Source: Pseudomonadota bacterium (GTDB taxonomy: Bacteria; Myxococcota; Myxococcia; Myxococcales; Myxococcaceae). Taken from it: 64,000 nt of DNA. How positions within the stretch are numbered: the stretch's first letter is position 1; each line of letters starts with the position of its first letter. The stretch lies in the NCBI GenBank assembly GCA_023426545.1, contig JAFAAN010000088.1:1-64000 (forward strand), given 5' to 3'. Below the pieces are notes generated by a model, which was not told the origin of the DNA, made no database searches, and worked only from the letters and a program-made list of their open reading frames with translations. The position numbers were made by a program, and so were the translations under genes. Below are positions 12,401-27,400 of the stretch, in pieces.

Positions 12401-15400
12401 CGTAGATGGATAGGGAGAGACCGTCCCCCTGCTGCGCCACCACGTTCGAGGTCAGTGCGAACAGCCGCTCGGGTCCCAGATCCAGCGCCAGAGCATCCGC
12501 ATCGAGCGGCACCGTTTTGGTGAGCAGAAGCGCGGGCGAGCTGGCATCGAACTCCTGGACGTAACCGGAGGCCGACGAGGGGTCCACGGTCGTCACGAAC
12601 GCCTTCGTGCCCTCGAGGCGGACGGCCGTTGCCCTCCCTGAACCGGCTCCGCCGCTGGCCGTCGACACCTGCCGCAGGAGCACTGGCGCTTCCGGGCGCG
12701 TCACGTCCACTACCGCGACGCCTGCCACGTCATTGGCCAGCAGGGCCAAGGCCCCATCCACATCCAGGCCTCGCACGGGAGACTGGGTCGCCAGCCCTCC
12801 CAACCGGAGCGGGCGCTCCTCCAGCCGGACATCGAAGATCTCCAGCCCCGCAGTTCCCGGTGAGGAGATGCCCACATAAAGCTTGTCACCTACCAGCTTG
12901 AGGTCCGATGCCACGCGCGGCGGGAACCCCGGCAACTCCATGCCGACGCCAATGGGCAGGTCATAGGAGAAGGTCCCCACCGGTACGCCTGGGCAGGGCG
13001 TCTCCGGCGCAGTGTCGCAAGGCGGCACGAGTTCGACAGTCTCGATACCCGCACCGGCCGCGGCAGGCGTGGTGAACTCCAGAGAAGACAAGTCGAGGAT
13101 GTCCACGTCATCCGTGGCTTTGCCGCCCACACGGACCGAGGTTCCTGGAGCCACCGCGCGAGCGGACATCGAAACGCGGACCCGCGTGTGCCCCTCGATC
13201 GGACCATGGTTCGGGGAGAGGGTGACCTGACTGGCGAGCGGATCCAGCGCCAACAGTCCTGCCGGGAGATAGGCTTCGGGCAGGCCCTCATCCACCACCC
13301 ACAGGTCCACAGGCCCCGCGCTCAGTGGTGGGAGCGTGAATCGCAATTCACTACCGGAGCGAGACGTCACCGTCGCCACCCGATTGCCAGAGAGCTTCAC
13401 AGCGCTCACGCCCAGGAGGCCGCTGCCTCTCAGGGTCACCTCTTGTCCACCCGCCGTGGAGACCGTGGAGGGATAGACCGTGGCGATAACCGGCTGACGA
13501 GCATTGGCCTTGCCGGTGATGAATGACGTCCTCAAGGGAAGCAGGAGCGCGCCCGCGCGCTGGTCCGTGACCGTCGTATCCACTTCCAGGTGGTACGTAC
13601 TTTCAGGAAGCAAGGGATTGCTGAGCGTCGCCACGATGGCGAAGTCAAGCTGTCCAGGATTATCGCGCACGCTCAGAGTCAGAGGCACCAGCGAACCACC
13701 GGGGCCCCTCAAACGGACCGTGTCACTGGTGACACTGGAGGCAGCAATCGGCCGGTTCATCTGGACCACGAGCCGCGGCAGGCTGGGCGGCACGCGCTCA
13801 CCCCGAGCTGGGCTGTAGTCCGTCACCAGCATGAACGGCGTCTCCAATTCCGTCAGTTGCTGCTTCCCCGCCAACAGCAGCCGATCGCCCACCGCCAGCG
13901 AGTCGAAGGCGGGCTCCGTGTTTCCTCCGCTCAGGAGGAGCGGAGCCCGAGGATTCGACACATCCACCAGCACGACGCCACCTTCGTTGGCGGCCACGAA
14001 CAGCACGTCTCCCACGAGCCGCAGGCGTTGAGGCTGTCCCGGAGTGTTGGAGAGCGTTGAGTCGAAGTCGATCCGGGTGACGTACTCGGGCGACTCGGGG
14101 GTGCTCACGTCCACGAACGTGAGCCCGAACTCGGCCGAGGCGACGATGGCCACGCCGTCGTGCACGACGACGTCCGTGAGGTTGCCTTCGATGGCAATCG
14201 ACCCGACGACCTGGGCATCCGCCCCGGCCGAACTGTAGATGTGGAGCCGGTTGTTCTTCGGCAGGGCCGCGCGGTTCTTGTAAGCCGTGCGCTGACCGTA
14301 ATCGAGCGAGTGATTCGGCAGCGGAGGCATCGGCTGAGCCGGGTCGCACTTCACGTACAAGACACCGTGATGGTCGCCGGTGACCACGTACAGCCGCCCA
14401 TCCTTCACAGTGGCGCCATAGGGCTGGAACTCCTCGCCCCCGCCCACCTGCGAGATCAGCAGCGGATCCTCGGGATGACGCGCGTCCACCAGCAGCACAC
14501 TGCCCTTCGCGCCAATCTGTGGCTGGACAGGGATGCAGTTGTTGGGCGGCGGAACGGACGGGTCCCCCTGCAATCCATTGGCGAGCACCCAGGCCCCCAC
14601 GGGCATCGGCACAACGCGCGAGGCCATGAGTTCATCGCTGGTGCCCAGCTTGGCTCGTCCCAGGAGCTTGAGGCTTTCGAGCGAGCCGTCCGGCTGTTGC
14701 TGGGTCGTGCCACGGCCGTCGAGCACGGCCAGGCCGCTCCGGCCATTGGCGACGTAGAGCGTGTCACCGGAAATCGCCACGTCGAGCGAGTCCGGCATCA
14801 GCTCGACATCCGGCAAGGGCGTGCCACGCGGCAGGCGGCCTTGGAGCACGGCGACGAGGCGGTCAATCCGAGCGTCGTCCTGGCGGTTCGAGTTCACCAC
14901 CTGGGCGCCGGCCGCACGCGGTCTCGTGGCGAGTTGTACGTCGAACGCCGCCATGCGGTAGGACTGAGGCACGGTGCCCCCACCGGTGAGCGTCCCCAGA
15001 TAGGTCTGATCGAACTTGTTGCCGCTGATCGCGGAGCCGCCCGACGAATAGATGTAGTACGGCGACAGCGGGCTGCGGGTCAGCGCTCCCGGACGCACCG
15101 CCAGCGCCTTCTCCTCGCCCAGGAACGGCAGGCCGTAGCCCACCCGACCTGAAGCGGAGCTGCGCTCGACTCCGTCAGGAGACACGACGACGACCGGCGC
15201 GTCACCGAACGAACCCGGTCCAGCCACGGCACGCATCCGCGTCAGCGACAGTACCTGCACCTGACTCGCTGGGATTCCCCGCACCCTCACCTGGGTCGAG
15301 CCCAGCGGATGCGCCCACGCGGGGAGGAACCCTTCTCCCGTGATGTCCACCGTGCTGCCGCCTCGCGGATTCAAGAACCGGGGGGTGGCGCTCTGGACAT

Positions 15401-18400
15401 GCAGAGGCAACGTGTACAGGTAGCCGCCCTCACGACGCGCGCTCAGCCCTGAATTCACGTTGCGAACCACCACATCCGCCAGGCCAGGAGCCCCCGCTGG
15501 AACGTCCACGGTCAGGCGTGACGACGAGCGTGCGAGGACCACCGCGCGCGCACCGCCGATGAACACCTCTGCCGAGGCATCGAAGTCAAAGCCGAGCAGC
15601 TCGCTGATGCCCCCTCCCGATACCGGTCCGACACGAGGAACCAGCTGAGAGATGCGAGGGGCAGCGCCTTCGGCTGCAGCACTCCAGAACTCCACGACCA
15701 ACGGCGCCACCAATGAATGGCCCGCGGTGCTCTTGAGCGTCTCGCTGAGCGTCAACCGCATGGGCACATCAGCGGGGAGCGGCTCTTTCAGACGAAACAC
15801 GATGGTGCTGCGCGCGTCCTCCGTCGTTCCCGCTTCCTTGTCCCCATGCACCTCCACGCCACCGGCAGTGAGCTGAAGCGCGGCCTCCACCGTCGAAGGG
15901 TCCACCGTGGTGGACAATGTCACCGTGATTGAGCCGAGGTTGAGCGGAACCACCTCGTCGTGCGCCACGCTGGCGCTGACCACGGACAGCTCGGTGCCAG
16001 GTCCGAAGTCCAGGGACCACTGGCCGCCCGCGGCGCGCTGGCGCAGGCTCACCACGCGTCCTCCCGGCGTCACGACCGCGGCAAGTGTGCTGCCCGCATG
16101 AGCTCCCGTCACATGGCGCAGCAACTGCGGCGCTTCGGGAGTGCTGATGTCCACGATCGCCACGCCCGCGGCACCCGCGGACACGTAGGCCAGGTCCCCT
16201 ACCAGCCGCACGTCGGTGGCGAATCCATGGACGTCGATCGAACTCAAGAGTCTGGGGACGTCAGGGTTGCTCACGTCGACCAGCACGAGCCCGTCTGAAC
16301 CCGCCGCCACGGCCGCGACCGAGCCGCGCAGCCGCACCCTTTGCACGTTCACGTCAAGTTCGCCCCGGGCCGACAGGGGGCCTTCCACGGCGAGCGTTCG
16401 CAGCTTCCCGCCGGACACCGTCCCCGCCGCGGTGCGGGTCCCCACGCCCGCTACGGCCCTTCCACCCTCTATCGAAATGGCTTGTGCGCCAGGTTCGGAG
16501 ACGTACTCGCGAATGGGGAACGGCGCATGAGAGATATCGAAGGTGTGGAAGCCCGCGCTCGCCGCGGCAGCCAGCAGACGGTCGCCTCGGGCATCCACGT
16601 CATAGACACCGGCCCTTGCAATCACTCGCTCACTCACGACGAAAGGCTTCGCCGGATTCGAGATGTCGATCTCGTAGATTGCGCCTGTGGCAATCCCTCC
16701 GTCCTCATCAAGGGAGGCCACACCGCTGGCAAAGAGCCGGTCGCCCCCCGCCTCCGTCGCCGGATAGGACACCGCCCAGAGGTCGCCCGCGCTCACCGCT
16801 CCGACGATGCGGTCGTCGCCACCGATACCATCCTCATCCACCACTTCGGCCTGACGATCCGGTGGGATGGCAACTCCGCCGCCAGCGTTCGGGCCGCGTG
16901 TGTACACGCCGGACATGTCCACGACATGCAGGCCGTTGCTTCCCACCGCGTAGGCATAGGAACCAATCACCACGGCATCACGGAGGGTCCCGTTGAGCGC
17001 GACTGACGCCCCCGTGGGCTGGTCATACGTAAAAGCCCCCTGCAGCGTTCGGCTCGTCCCGTCCGGGTTCTGAACCGTCACGTCCGCGGTGCCCGCAGCG
17101 CCATTCGGGGTGTAGACCTCCAGCCGGTTGAGGCCCAGTGCCCGTACGAACTGGCCCTCCACGCCGTTGAAGCGGACCTCGACTTGCCCGGAGACGGCGA
17201 AGCCATGGCCCTCGATGATGACACGTGTACCGCCCGACATGGGACCACGCGCGGGCGTCACACTCGTGAGCGTCAACTCCTGGGTATAGAGGAAGGCCCC
17301 TGGAAGCACGACGGACACTCCTGCGGGGCTCGTCAGCTCGAGGGTCGCGGCACCTTCTGCCCCAGGGGGCGTCAGCATGGAGACTTGCGTCCCATCCTCG
17401 GAGACGCTGAGCCCGTTGGCGGGCTTGCCGTTGAAGGTGACCGCCATCCCAGCCGAGAACCCGCTGCCCTCGATGGTCAGCTCCGTACCCCCCTCAACCG
17501 GGCCTTCTCGTTTAGAGAGACAGGTGACGTTCATCCTGACGGCGTCGCGCGCACCTGCCGTCGTGAATTCCAGCACATACGTCCCTGGCATCACCGCGCC
17601 AGCGCCGGAGCCCCCTCCAACAACCTCGCGAAGCCCCTGAGCCACCAGACGATAGCGACGCGTCAGCCCCAGTTCCTCGCTCGGCGTGACCACCAACTCG
17701 GTACCGGACACGGAGACGGTCCCTGTGACGTCCTTGCCTTCCGCCGAACCATTGAGTTCGTAAAGCCGGACCGACTGGCTCCCCGTGGGCGGCTCCAGTT
17801 CCACGGGCATGTTGAACGTCAGGCGCACGGACTCCGTGGGCCGCACGTTCTCCTCACCATTGGCGGGTGTACTGGACACCACGACCGGGAAGGGCAACCG
17901 GACCACTGCGAGGCCATCCGTCGCCTGATCTCGGTAGGTGGCAGAAATGGCTGCAACGGCGACATCTCCGTCAATATCGACATCGGAGAGGTACGTCGCC
18001 GGGTAGAGGTCGATGGCGTCAATCCCGCGCGGCGCCGCCATGTTGGAGGCTTCCACGAACTGCAGTGATGCGGGACTGCCCACCATCCCAATGGGCGAAG
18101 TGATTGCGGCGGCCACATGCGGATGGGCCGCGGCTCCCACGAAGAGGCCCGACCGCATGAGCGGCGGCACCACGGTGTGAATGTACGGCCGTGAAGCGGG
18201 CACGAGCGAAACGGTTCGCAGCGAGCTCGCTGCGGCAAGGGCCTGAGGCCCGCGGATGGCCATCTCACCGAAGTTGCCGGACAGCTCACCGATGACGGCG
18301 AACCCGGGCGTAGCGAGGTCCACGAGCAAGGTGCTGGTCAAGGTTCCTCGCGAAGCATGCAACAAGGCATGCCGGCCCGCCGCGGCGACCTTCGTCACCG

Positions 18401-21400
18401 ATACCGGTCCGAAGGCTCCCGCCATCAGATAGTTCTGCTTCGAGCCCAGCAGCAGGGGGCGATCCGGATTGGCGATCGAGAACACCTGGACCCCTGCTTC
18501 CCCCGCCGCCACCAACGCCAGATCTCCGACGAGAGCCACGGCGTGAGCCGTTCCGGGGAACGACACGGGGTCCAGGTAAGTCGGTGCATTCGGGCGCGTC
18601 AGGTCGAAGACCATCAAGGCCCCCTCCCCCTCTCCGGCCACGTCCACATGTGGCAGGGACCTCCCGTTGGCCACCACATACGCACGCTTCCCCCGCACTG
18701 CCAGGGCCACGGGCTCATATGGCGGCCGGATGGAGACCCCCCCCATCACCGAGGCATCCTCGGGCATGGTGACATCCACCGCGGCGAATCCACCATGTAT
18801 GCTCCGAGCGAAAAGCTCCGTGGGCGACTTCGCCGCGGTGTAGACCTGCGCCGAGGACAGCACCCACGCTGTCTTGTCCTGGAGCACCACGGCGACCGGG
18901 GCACCTTGCGACAAGATGTCGCTTGGCTTCGGGTCGTTGGACGACTGGGGCCTGTAACGCCCTATCACGCGTGAAACGGCCAATCGGCTGTAGAGAAACG
19001 CCCCCCCGGCGTACGCGCGCTGGCCATCCGGATTCGTCACCACGATGTCCGCGGGCCCGAACGCGCCCTCGGGAGTCACGGCCTCCAGGCGGCCAGGCGC
19101 GAGCACCCGCACCTGGGTTGCCGGACTTCCGTTGAACATCACCGTCGCGCCTCGTTGGAAGCCGGCGCCAGAAATCTCCACATGTGTTCCGCCCGCGACG
19201 GATCCCGACGCAGGCGCAACCAACGAGACCTGCAACATCGGCAGGTAGACGAACCCGCCGACGAGCACGCCTTCGCCACCATCCGGGTTCACCACTGTCA
19301 CCAGCGCCGGACCTTCGGAACGCGCAGGCGTGATGACCGTGAGTTGCTTGTGGTCTTCAGTCTCCGCAACCACACGGGCCTCGGCGCCGGCGAAGTAGAC
19401 CTGGGCCCCCTGCGCGAAGTGGTCACCGTAAATCGTCACCTGCGTTCCACCCTCGAGAGGACCGGCGGCTGGCGACACCTTGGAGAGAGAGGGCGTCGCA
19501 CCAGCGGTCGCACGCGTCTTGAAACTCGCGACGAAGGGCTCGGCCAGCGCCGTTCCACCAAGGTTCGTCACGGCTGCCGTCACCGTGACGAAGTAGTGCG
19601 TGGACACCGACAACGGGCTCTCCGGCGTCAGTGTGACGGTACGTCCGTCGACGTCGAGCGCCGCGGGAATCAAACGCCCCAGCGCAGCGTCCCCCTCTCG
19701 AAGCATGACGGACTGCTGCGTCACGGACTTCAGAGCGGGCGGCGAGGAGAACTCAACGGCAACCGGCGCATTCACGGCGACCTGTGCCGCGCCGTCTTCA
19801 GGGCGCATCCCGGTCACCGTGAGACGCCTCGGCAGAAAGGACGCGCCCCCCGTCTGGCCGAAGCTGGCCACGGGTGCGCCGGAGACGACAGCCACGCCGC
19901 CTGCCCTCGGCAGATTGGCCTTCACGGGCCGCAGGTCCACGGTGCCATCCGCGCGCAATGTCGACGCTGACAGCAGCCCCTTGACGGGCTGGCCCTTCAC
20001 ATCCACCAGGGAGGCTGCGACGACCGCCAGATTGCCGCTCACGGCCACGTCTGACAGGCCTGTCGCGAAGAGGGATTCACGTTCCGACCGGTGAGACAGC
20101 AGTGAACGAACCAGGGGTTCGCCGGGGTTCGACAGATCCACCACCGCCAGCGTCGCATTGGCGTCCCGGCATGCAACGTAGGCACGCGTGCCTTGGGCCA
20201 CGACCCGCACCGCATCCCCCGGCAGTGCAATGAAGCCGACCTCCTTGAACCCGGGGGTTCGAAGATCATGCACCCGGAGCCCCGCCGGGCCACCTGCCAC
20301 CAGGAGCAGGTCCCCATGGACCGTGACATCCTGAGCTGGCCCGTCCGTGAGGAGAGAGCCCAGTCGGCTCGGGGCTTCAGGCGCTCCGATGTCGACCACG
20401 GCAACCCCTTCGTCGCCGTTGGCAACAAACGCGAGGTGCCCCGCCACGGCTACGCCATGAATGTCCTCGCCAGGAAGGTCAACGGTGCCCATGCGAATGG
20501 GCAGCACCGCCGGTACATTCGACACGTCAATCAGCGTGAGCTGGGGCGGATGCTGCACCGAACTGCCAGCCGCGGTGGACCGCGCCGTGGCCACGACGGC
20601 GAGCCCTCGCTCTAGCGCAGCGGCGCGTGGTGGGCCGTCCACGAAAGCGAGCCCCAGGTTCGTCGCCGAACCCTGGTCTACCTGGACGATGGCGACCTGG
20701 TGATTCGCGTCGCGAACGGAGCCGATCAGGAGTCGCCGCTCTGCCCCGGAGCGGAGGAAGGACTGCGTCCCCCCCTGGTTGAACGGGTTGAAGACGAAGG
20801 CCGGCGCCATGCCGATCTCCACCTCTTCAAAGGCCGACTCCCCCCGATTGCCGGTCGGGTCTTCAGCGACGGCCCGAAACGCCAGCACATCCCCCGCCTG
20901 CCCCGAGGGGACCGGCCACTCCACACTGTAGTGAGGGCGATTGGCCGGTCCGCCCGAGGAGACCGTGGTCGAGCCGACGACACCACCGTCGAGGATGAAG
21001 TCCACCCTGGCGACCGACGCGTTGTCCGAGGCCGCGGCAGTCAGCGCCATCAGGGTCCCCTCTGTCACGACATCATGTCCGGGGGGATCCAGGAGTTCGA
21101 TCTCGGGCGCGACCGTGTCTCGAACGGTGCCCAATGACACGGGCGCGGACTGCGTCTCCTGATCGGCTGCGTCAATCGCCACCGCGGTCAAGACCAGCGT
21201 CCGGTTGCCACTGCCCAGCTCTGGATGGAAGGTGGTGGTGAAGACGGTGGGCTTTCCAGCGATTCCGGCGGGCGCCAACGCGGTTCCCACGTTCCTTCCG
21301 TCCACGAAGAAGTGAACGGCCTTCACAGGCCCTTCAAGGTCTCTCGCATCGGCTTCCACTCGGACCGGCGTGCTTTCGAAGATCGCACTGCCGGCGAGTG

Positions 21401-24400
21401 GGAGGGTGATGGCCACCGTGGGCGGCTGATCCCTCTGGACAGAGACCGAGACCGGATTGCTCCATGCCTCCTGTCCGGCGATGTCGACCGCGCGGGCTCG
21501 GAACACGAGGGTTGGAAGTGGCTCGCTCCCTGACTGGCGATCGGGCGTATAGATGAACTCGAAGGGGAGCTGGTTACGCCGCCCCACTTCGACCTCGGCT
21601 TCTCCTGGACGTGTCACGTAGAAGCTCACGCTGGCGACGGCCACGTCATCCGTTGCCTCCGCGACCAGGGCCGACGGACGACCGGCGACCATCTGGGAAA
21701 TAGGCTTGAGCTCAACCTCGGGCCCCTTGTCCTCCACCACCCCCACCGACACCAAGGCCGACGACTGCTTGCCGGACGTGTCCGTAGCCGTTGCCTTGAT
21801 GCTCACGGCCTGCCCCACGAGAGACAGCGGCACGCGATAAGAAAAGGCGTAGGGCGGTGCGGGCATGGTGGCGTGGAAGGCGCCGTTGACCTCGAAATCC
21901 ACGCGCACGACGCCGACGTTGTCGTCGGCGTCGGCCTCTACGCGAAGCACCTGTCCAGCAATGATTTCAGATTGGTTGGCCGGCGTCCGGAAAGACACCT
22001 CCGGCGGTGAGGTGTCGGCCTGGACCGTGACCTGAATCGCTGGCGCGCGGGCCTCCTTGCCCGTCGCATCCCGGGCGCTGGCTCTCAAGGTCAACGTACG
22101 TTCCGCAGAGCCATACGGCAGCGGGACGCGGAATTGGTGCGGCGCGGCCGTACTGGCAAAGCGCAGCGTGCCACCGATGCCGCCTTCCACCGAAGCCTCG
22201 ACCGAGGCGACGCCCACGTCATCCTGCGCGGCCACCACGAAGGCGAAGTCACGACCTTCCGTCACCGTGACACCCGCACGTGGCTCGGAGATCGCGACGG
22301 TCGGCGGACGATCCTCCACGACGCGCAGCCGCACCACCTGGCTCCGGACTTCATGATTGAAGGAGTCCCGCGCCACCGCTTGCAGCTCGAGGGCGTCCGC
22401 CCCTTCGGGGACAGCCACCAGGAACACGAAGGGCGGCGCCCGAAGCACTTGCTCCATCACCATGCCGTTGACCCGCAGCTGAACGCTCGTGATGGCGACG
22501 TCGTCTTCCGCCGAAACCGTGACGGTGACGGTGCTGTGCTCCACGACGGAGCTGCTATCCACCGGAGAAATCAGCGACACTGCGGGCTCGCGGTCCCGAA
22601 CGATGTCCACCAACTGAAGCGCCACGCCCCTGTTCGTCAACGGGTCCGCGTTGGAGTTGCCCGCGGAGTCGCGTACGCGCACGGCGATGAGATAGGGGGC
22701 GGAATCTCCTGCGCCCAGCTCACTCAACCGAGGAGCGGTGAACTCCGCCCGCACCACCGGACTGGAATACGAATAGCCCTCTTTCTCCCCGGCGGAGTCC
22801 GTGGAGAACCCGCCCGCGCTCCGGATGACACGGAGCTGGCTCAACGACGGGCCGACGAGGATTTCGAGCTCCTCGACAAAGACGTTGTCGATGCCGACGG
22901 CCTCGACGATGACCGCACTCCCTTCCACCAGGTCCTTGCCCAACGTAGGCCGGAGGACGATGGCCTGGGGCGCAACGGTGTCCGGCACCACGCGGACGAC
23001 GTGCTCCCTCCACGTGTCGTGCCCTTCGAGGTCCGTGGCTACGGCACGTATCGTGATTTCGGTGTACGGGCGGTTGGGATCCAACGCCACGAAACCAGGA
23101 GGAAGCCGGATGCTGCCCCGGAACTCCTTGACCCTCGAAAGGTCCTCTTGGAATGAGAGAGGAAGGTAGGTGATGGCATCACGGAGCGCCGGCTCGTACG
23201 CCCGAGGGACGCTTCCGGCGGTGCCATCCGCTGGTTCGGCGCTGATGACCCGCGCCGCACTCTGGGAGACCGTCAGAGCAGGCTCGCGATGACCGTTGAC
23301 GAAGTACTGGACGCGGTCCACGCCCGTGTCATCGGCGGCCACGGCGGACAGCACCAGGGAGACACTGCCTTCCGTGAGTGTGGCACCGGGGGCGGGCATC
23401 GCAATGGCAATGGATGGCGCTTCAGGCCGCCGCCACTCGATCACCACCCGATGGGTTGTCTGCGCGCCGAGAGAGTCCGTGGCGGTAACCTCGAAGATGG
23501 AGGGCGCCCCATCGGCCATCACTGGCGACGTGAACGTGACGGATCGAGAGAACGTGCGAGTCCCCGCGGGCGGCGTCTCCGACACGAGCGGAGTACCGGC
23601 GTGCGCCACGACCACGCTCGTCAGGGAGACATCGTCCTTTGCGCTGACCAGGATTGTGTGGGGCACCCCCTGAAGCAGCCGGACATATCCACTCCGAAGC
23701 TCCGTCTCGGAGATGACCTGCTGTCGCCCTTCGGTCAGGTTGTACCGCAGCTGGGACAGTGATACCTCGGGGCGGCTGTCCGCATGAACTTCCAGGTAGA
23801 GCGGCTGGGACACGGACGCATTGCCGGCAAGGTCCTCGGCAATGGCCATCAGTTGCAGCGGGGAACCGTCCGTGGGCGCGGGAATGGTGATGGAAAACGC
23901 CGCGCTCTGCAGCCCTCGGCCTTCGAGGAGTCCCCTGCGGACACCATCCACCAGCAATTCGATCCGGCGGACGTCCACTTCATCCGTGGCTCGCACCTGG
24001 ACCGTGAAGGGTACGCCTGCCACCAGCGAGGTGTTTGACGTGGGAGAGGTGATCTGAACCTGCGGTCCCTTCGTGTCGGTCAGTGCCGCGCCCCCCCTCC
24101 CCTCCACGGTCACCGCGCCTGCTCGGTCACGCGCAACCACGCTGAGCGTCAGAGGGCTCGGATGCCATCCGCCCGGCAGCCTGTAGTCGGTCTGCACGGT
24201 GGCCCGCTTTCCGGGCTGAACGGCCATTGCGAAGGGCTGCACCGTCAACCGCTCTCCGGAGGCCACGGCCCGGACTTGTGCGAAGGAACTCTCGTAGCGA
24301 ATGCCCACCGAGGAGACCGCGGGCGCGGTATCTGTTCCCACCTGCGGCAAGAACGACACCTGGACGTCCTCGACCAGCACCTCCGCGGGGAAGCTCAGGT

Positions 24401-27400
24401 CGACTTGAGGGGAGAGCTCACTCAAGTCCACTTGCCGGATTCCACCCGGGGTCATGGCCAGGAAGCTCTGGACGAACGGGCTTTGCTCCATCCCTGGAGC
24501 CACCGTGAACCGATAGCGCACCACGGCCCGGAGCCCCGCCACCGAATCGGGACTGGCGCTGAGAATAAGGCGCCGGGGCGTACCTCCCACCACGCCAGTG
24601 GTCGGTGACTGAACCTCCAGCGCGGTGGGCCCCGCCTCGACGGCAAAGACCTGATTCTGGCCGAAGTCCAACTGGACCTTGGCGCCGTAGGTATTGCCCG
24701 TAGCTTCTGGAGTGGGCAGCAGGAAGTGTCCGTCCCCCGAGACATTCACTGGCGCACGGGTGGTGGCCAACAGCCAGGCCGCGTCGATACCGGTATCCTC
24801 TTCGACCTCCACCTGAACGGTCTGCTTCGCATCCTCGATGAAGCCAGCCCCGCTCGCGGGCTGCAGCCACCGAACCACTGGCGGAGTATCCACGACCAGT
24901 TCGCAGCTCACGCTCGCGTGGGTGGTGCGGCCCGCCGCGTCCGTGGCTTCTGCCTTGGCCGTGTAGCTTCGGGAACCAAAGGTCCCCAACTCGGGCAAGG
25001 TCAGCTCCCAGGTCCGGGTGATGCGCGACGTCGGCTCGAAGCCGTCCACGGGGAGCGGGGCGCCATCCGCATGTGCGGAGAATGACTGGACCGCTCCGTC
25101 ATCCGACACGTCCGCCACGAGCTTGATTTGAGCTCCAGCCACGCAGGATTTATCGGACGGCGTCCCCAGGAACCGCAGCGTCACCCGGGGGGCTTCGCTG
25201 TCCTTCGCCTCGATGATTTCGAGCGCCAGGTCCGCCGTGGGCGTGGAATTGCCCGCCGGGTCGACGGCCCGAGCCCTGAGAACATAGTGTCCCTTGCTGA
25301 TGCCCTGGAGCTTGAGCGTCCCCTCGAAGCTCGCCAGGTATCGTCGGCTGACCAGGATTTCTCCGGGCGATATGGGATTGGGAACGCGCGTCTCTTCATA
25401 GCGCGCGTCCTTGGCGGTGAGCGTGGCTGCGCCGGTGGCCAGGTCCACTGGTGTTCCATCCAGTGTCACGAGTTCGGCTTCGACCCGCGCGACCCGGACG
25501 TCGTCTTCGACCGCCACGCGCATGCCGAGCGCCCCATTCAGGCGAACCGTCAGCCTCTCACCTGTCACAGGCGGAGCCGGCGCAAGCAATTCGGCCATTG
25601 GCGACTCGGTGTCCGGCCGCACGGTGAGGTGCACCTCGGCCTTCTCCGTCTGTCCCGCTGTATCCCGGGCCTCCACGCCGACCGTCGGCGGCGCGCCCTT
25701 GCTGACGATGGGAGCCCAGACCGTGAAGAACTGCTGGCCGCTAAGCGGCAACTGCGGCCCTGTTTCGGGGAGGTCGCCCTGACGTTGACCTCCGGAGAGC
25801 CCCACCATCCCTACGATGCCGTCGTCATCACCTACCGTGGCGACGATGCGGACGTCCTCCCCCTCCTTGTAAGGCGTTCCGGCCGCGGGCGAGGTCAGGG
25901 CCACCACGGGCGGCAGGTCCTCCACCACAGCAATATCGATTTCCCGCTCCGCCGTATGCCCCGAGGAGTCGGTGGCGACGGCGCGCAGCCTCAGCTTCTC
26001 TCCGGCCAGGTTCTCACCGACAGGCACCGTCCAGCGGAACACGTCATAGAGGCCATCCGTGTCCCGCTCGGTAACAACTCCCAGGCTGTGAGGCGCGAAC
26101 AACTCCACATGAGAAACCTTCACGTCGTCGGACGCGGCGACCTCCACTGCCAGCGGCCGCCCCGCGAAGATGGGGGCTCCGGGCTGCGGCGTGCGGAACG
26201 TCACCATCGGCTTGCGGCTGTCCGGCACCACGACCAGGGGCCTTTCGGCCGTCGCCACTTTGAACTTGTCCGATGCCTTGGCCACCAACGTGACGGTGCG
26301 AGGAGGCCCCATGACGTCGAAGGAGTAACGGTATGGCGCGACCGTGTCCTTGCCCTGTGACATGCCGTCCACGAGGAGCTCCACCGACTCCACGCCTACG
26401 TCGTCGTCAGCGAGCACTTCGACATGAAGGCGGGAACCCACCGTGGCTTCGGAGGGCGTGGACAACGCGAACGACACCTGGGGCGCCGCGTCCTCCTTGG
26501 TGGTGATGGTCACCGAGGGGGACACGCCCACGTTGTTCGAGGCGTCGTATGCCTTGGCCCGCAAGACGTGCGTCGTCGCGGTCTGCAACTGAGCCGAGGT
26601 GAGGACGGTGTGCGTGACGAATGAGCCTCGCACACCCCCGTTCGTTCCAGGGGCAGTGTCTGTGAAGATGACGGTGTCGTTCAGGAGGATTTCCACCTTC
26701 GCGACGGAGACATCGTCGAGCCCTGCGACCGTGAGGAGAAGGTCCTGCGTCTCTGGGACGGACTGATGGTCCTTCGGAACGACGAAGGACACCGCAGGAG
26801 GCTGGGTGTCCGGGACCGCGAAAATATTCACCTGGGTCCGGGCTGTGTTGCCCGCAGCGTCACGTGCCTCGGCCACCACCGTCAGCTCGGTTGAGGCCGC
26901 CACCGAAGGCAGGGTGTAGCCAACCTCGTAGGGGGCGACGGTGGAGACACCCACCGCCACGTTCCCCACCAGCCACCGGACCTCCAATGGATCGGAGGTG
27001 TCATCCGTCACCAGGGCGGTCAGGCGGACTCTGCTTCCTCCCACCAGGACAGAGGACTCCGTCGGCGACAGGATGACGACTTTGGGAGGCGCATTGGCCT
27101 TGGCCGTGACGTTGAAAGAGCGCGAGGCCGCCTGTCCCGCGCTGTCTGTCGCCGTCAGCTCGAGCCTCCGGAGGCGGCCAATATCCGCCGCGGCAGGGGT
27201 CCAGGACAGATTGAAGCGCTCGCTTCCTGCAGCGGTTCCGCCCAGGCCACCGCGTGCAATGCGAACAGCGTCGACGGTGGTGCCATCGACGCGCAGCGAC
27301 ACTTGACTGCCAAAGGCCAGTGCATCATCACTGACGCTGCCGCTCACCCGGAAAGGCGCGCCGGCCACCGCGTCGGCAGTGCCTCCCCGGGGCTGCTCCA

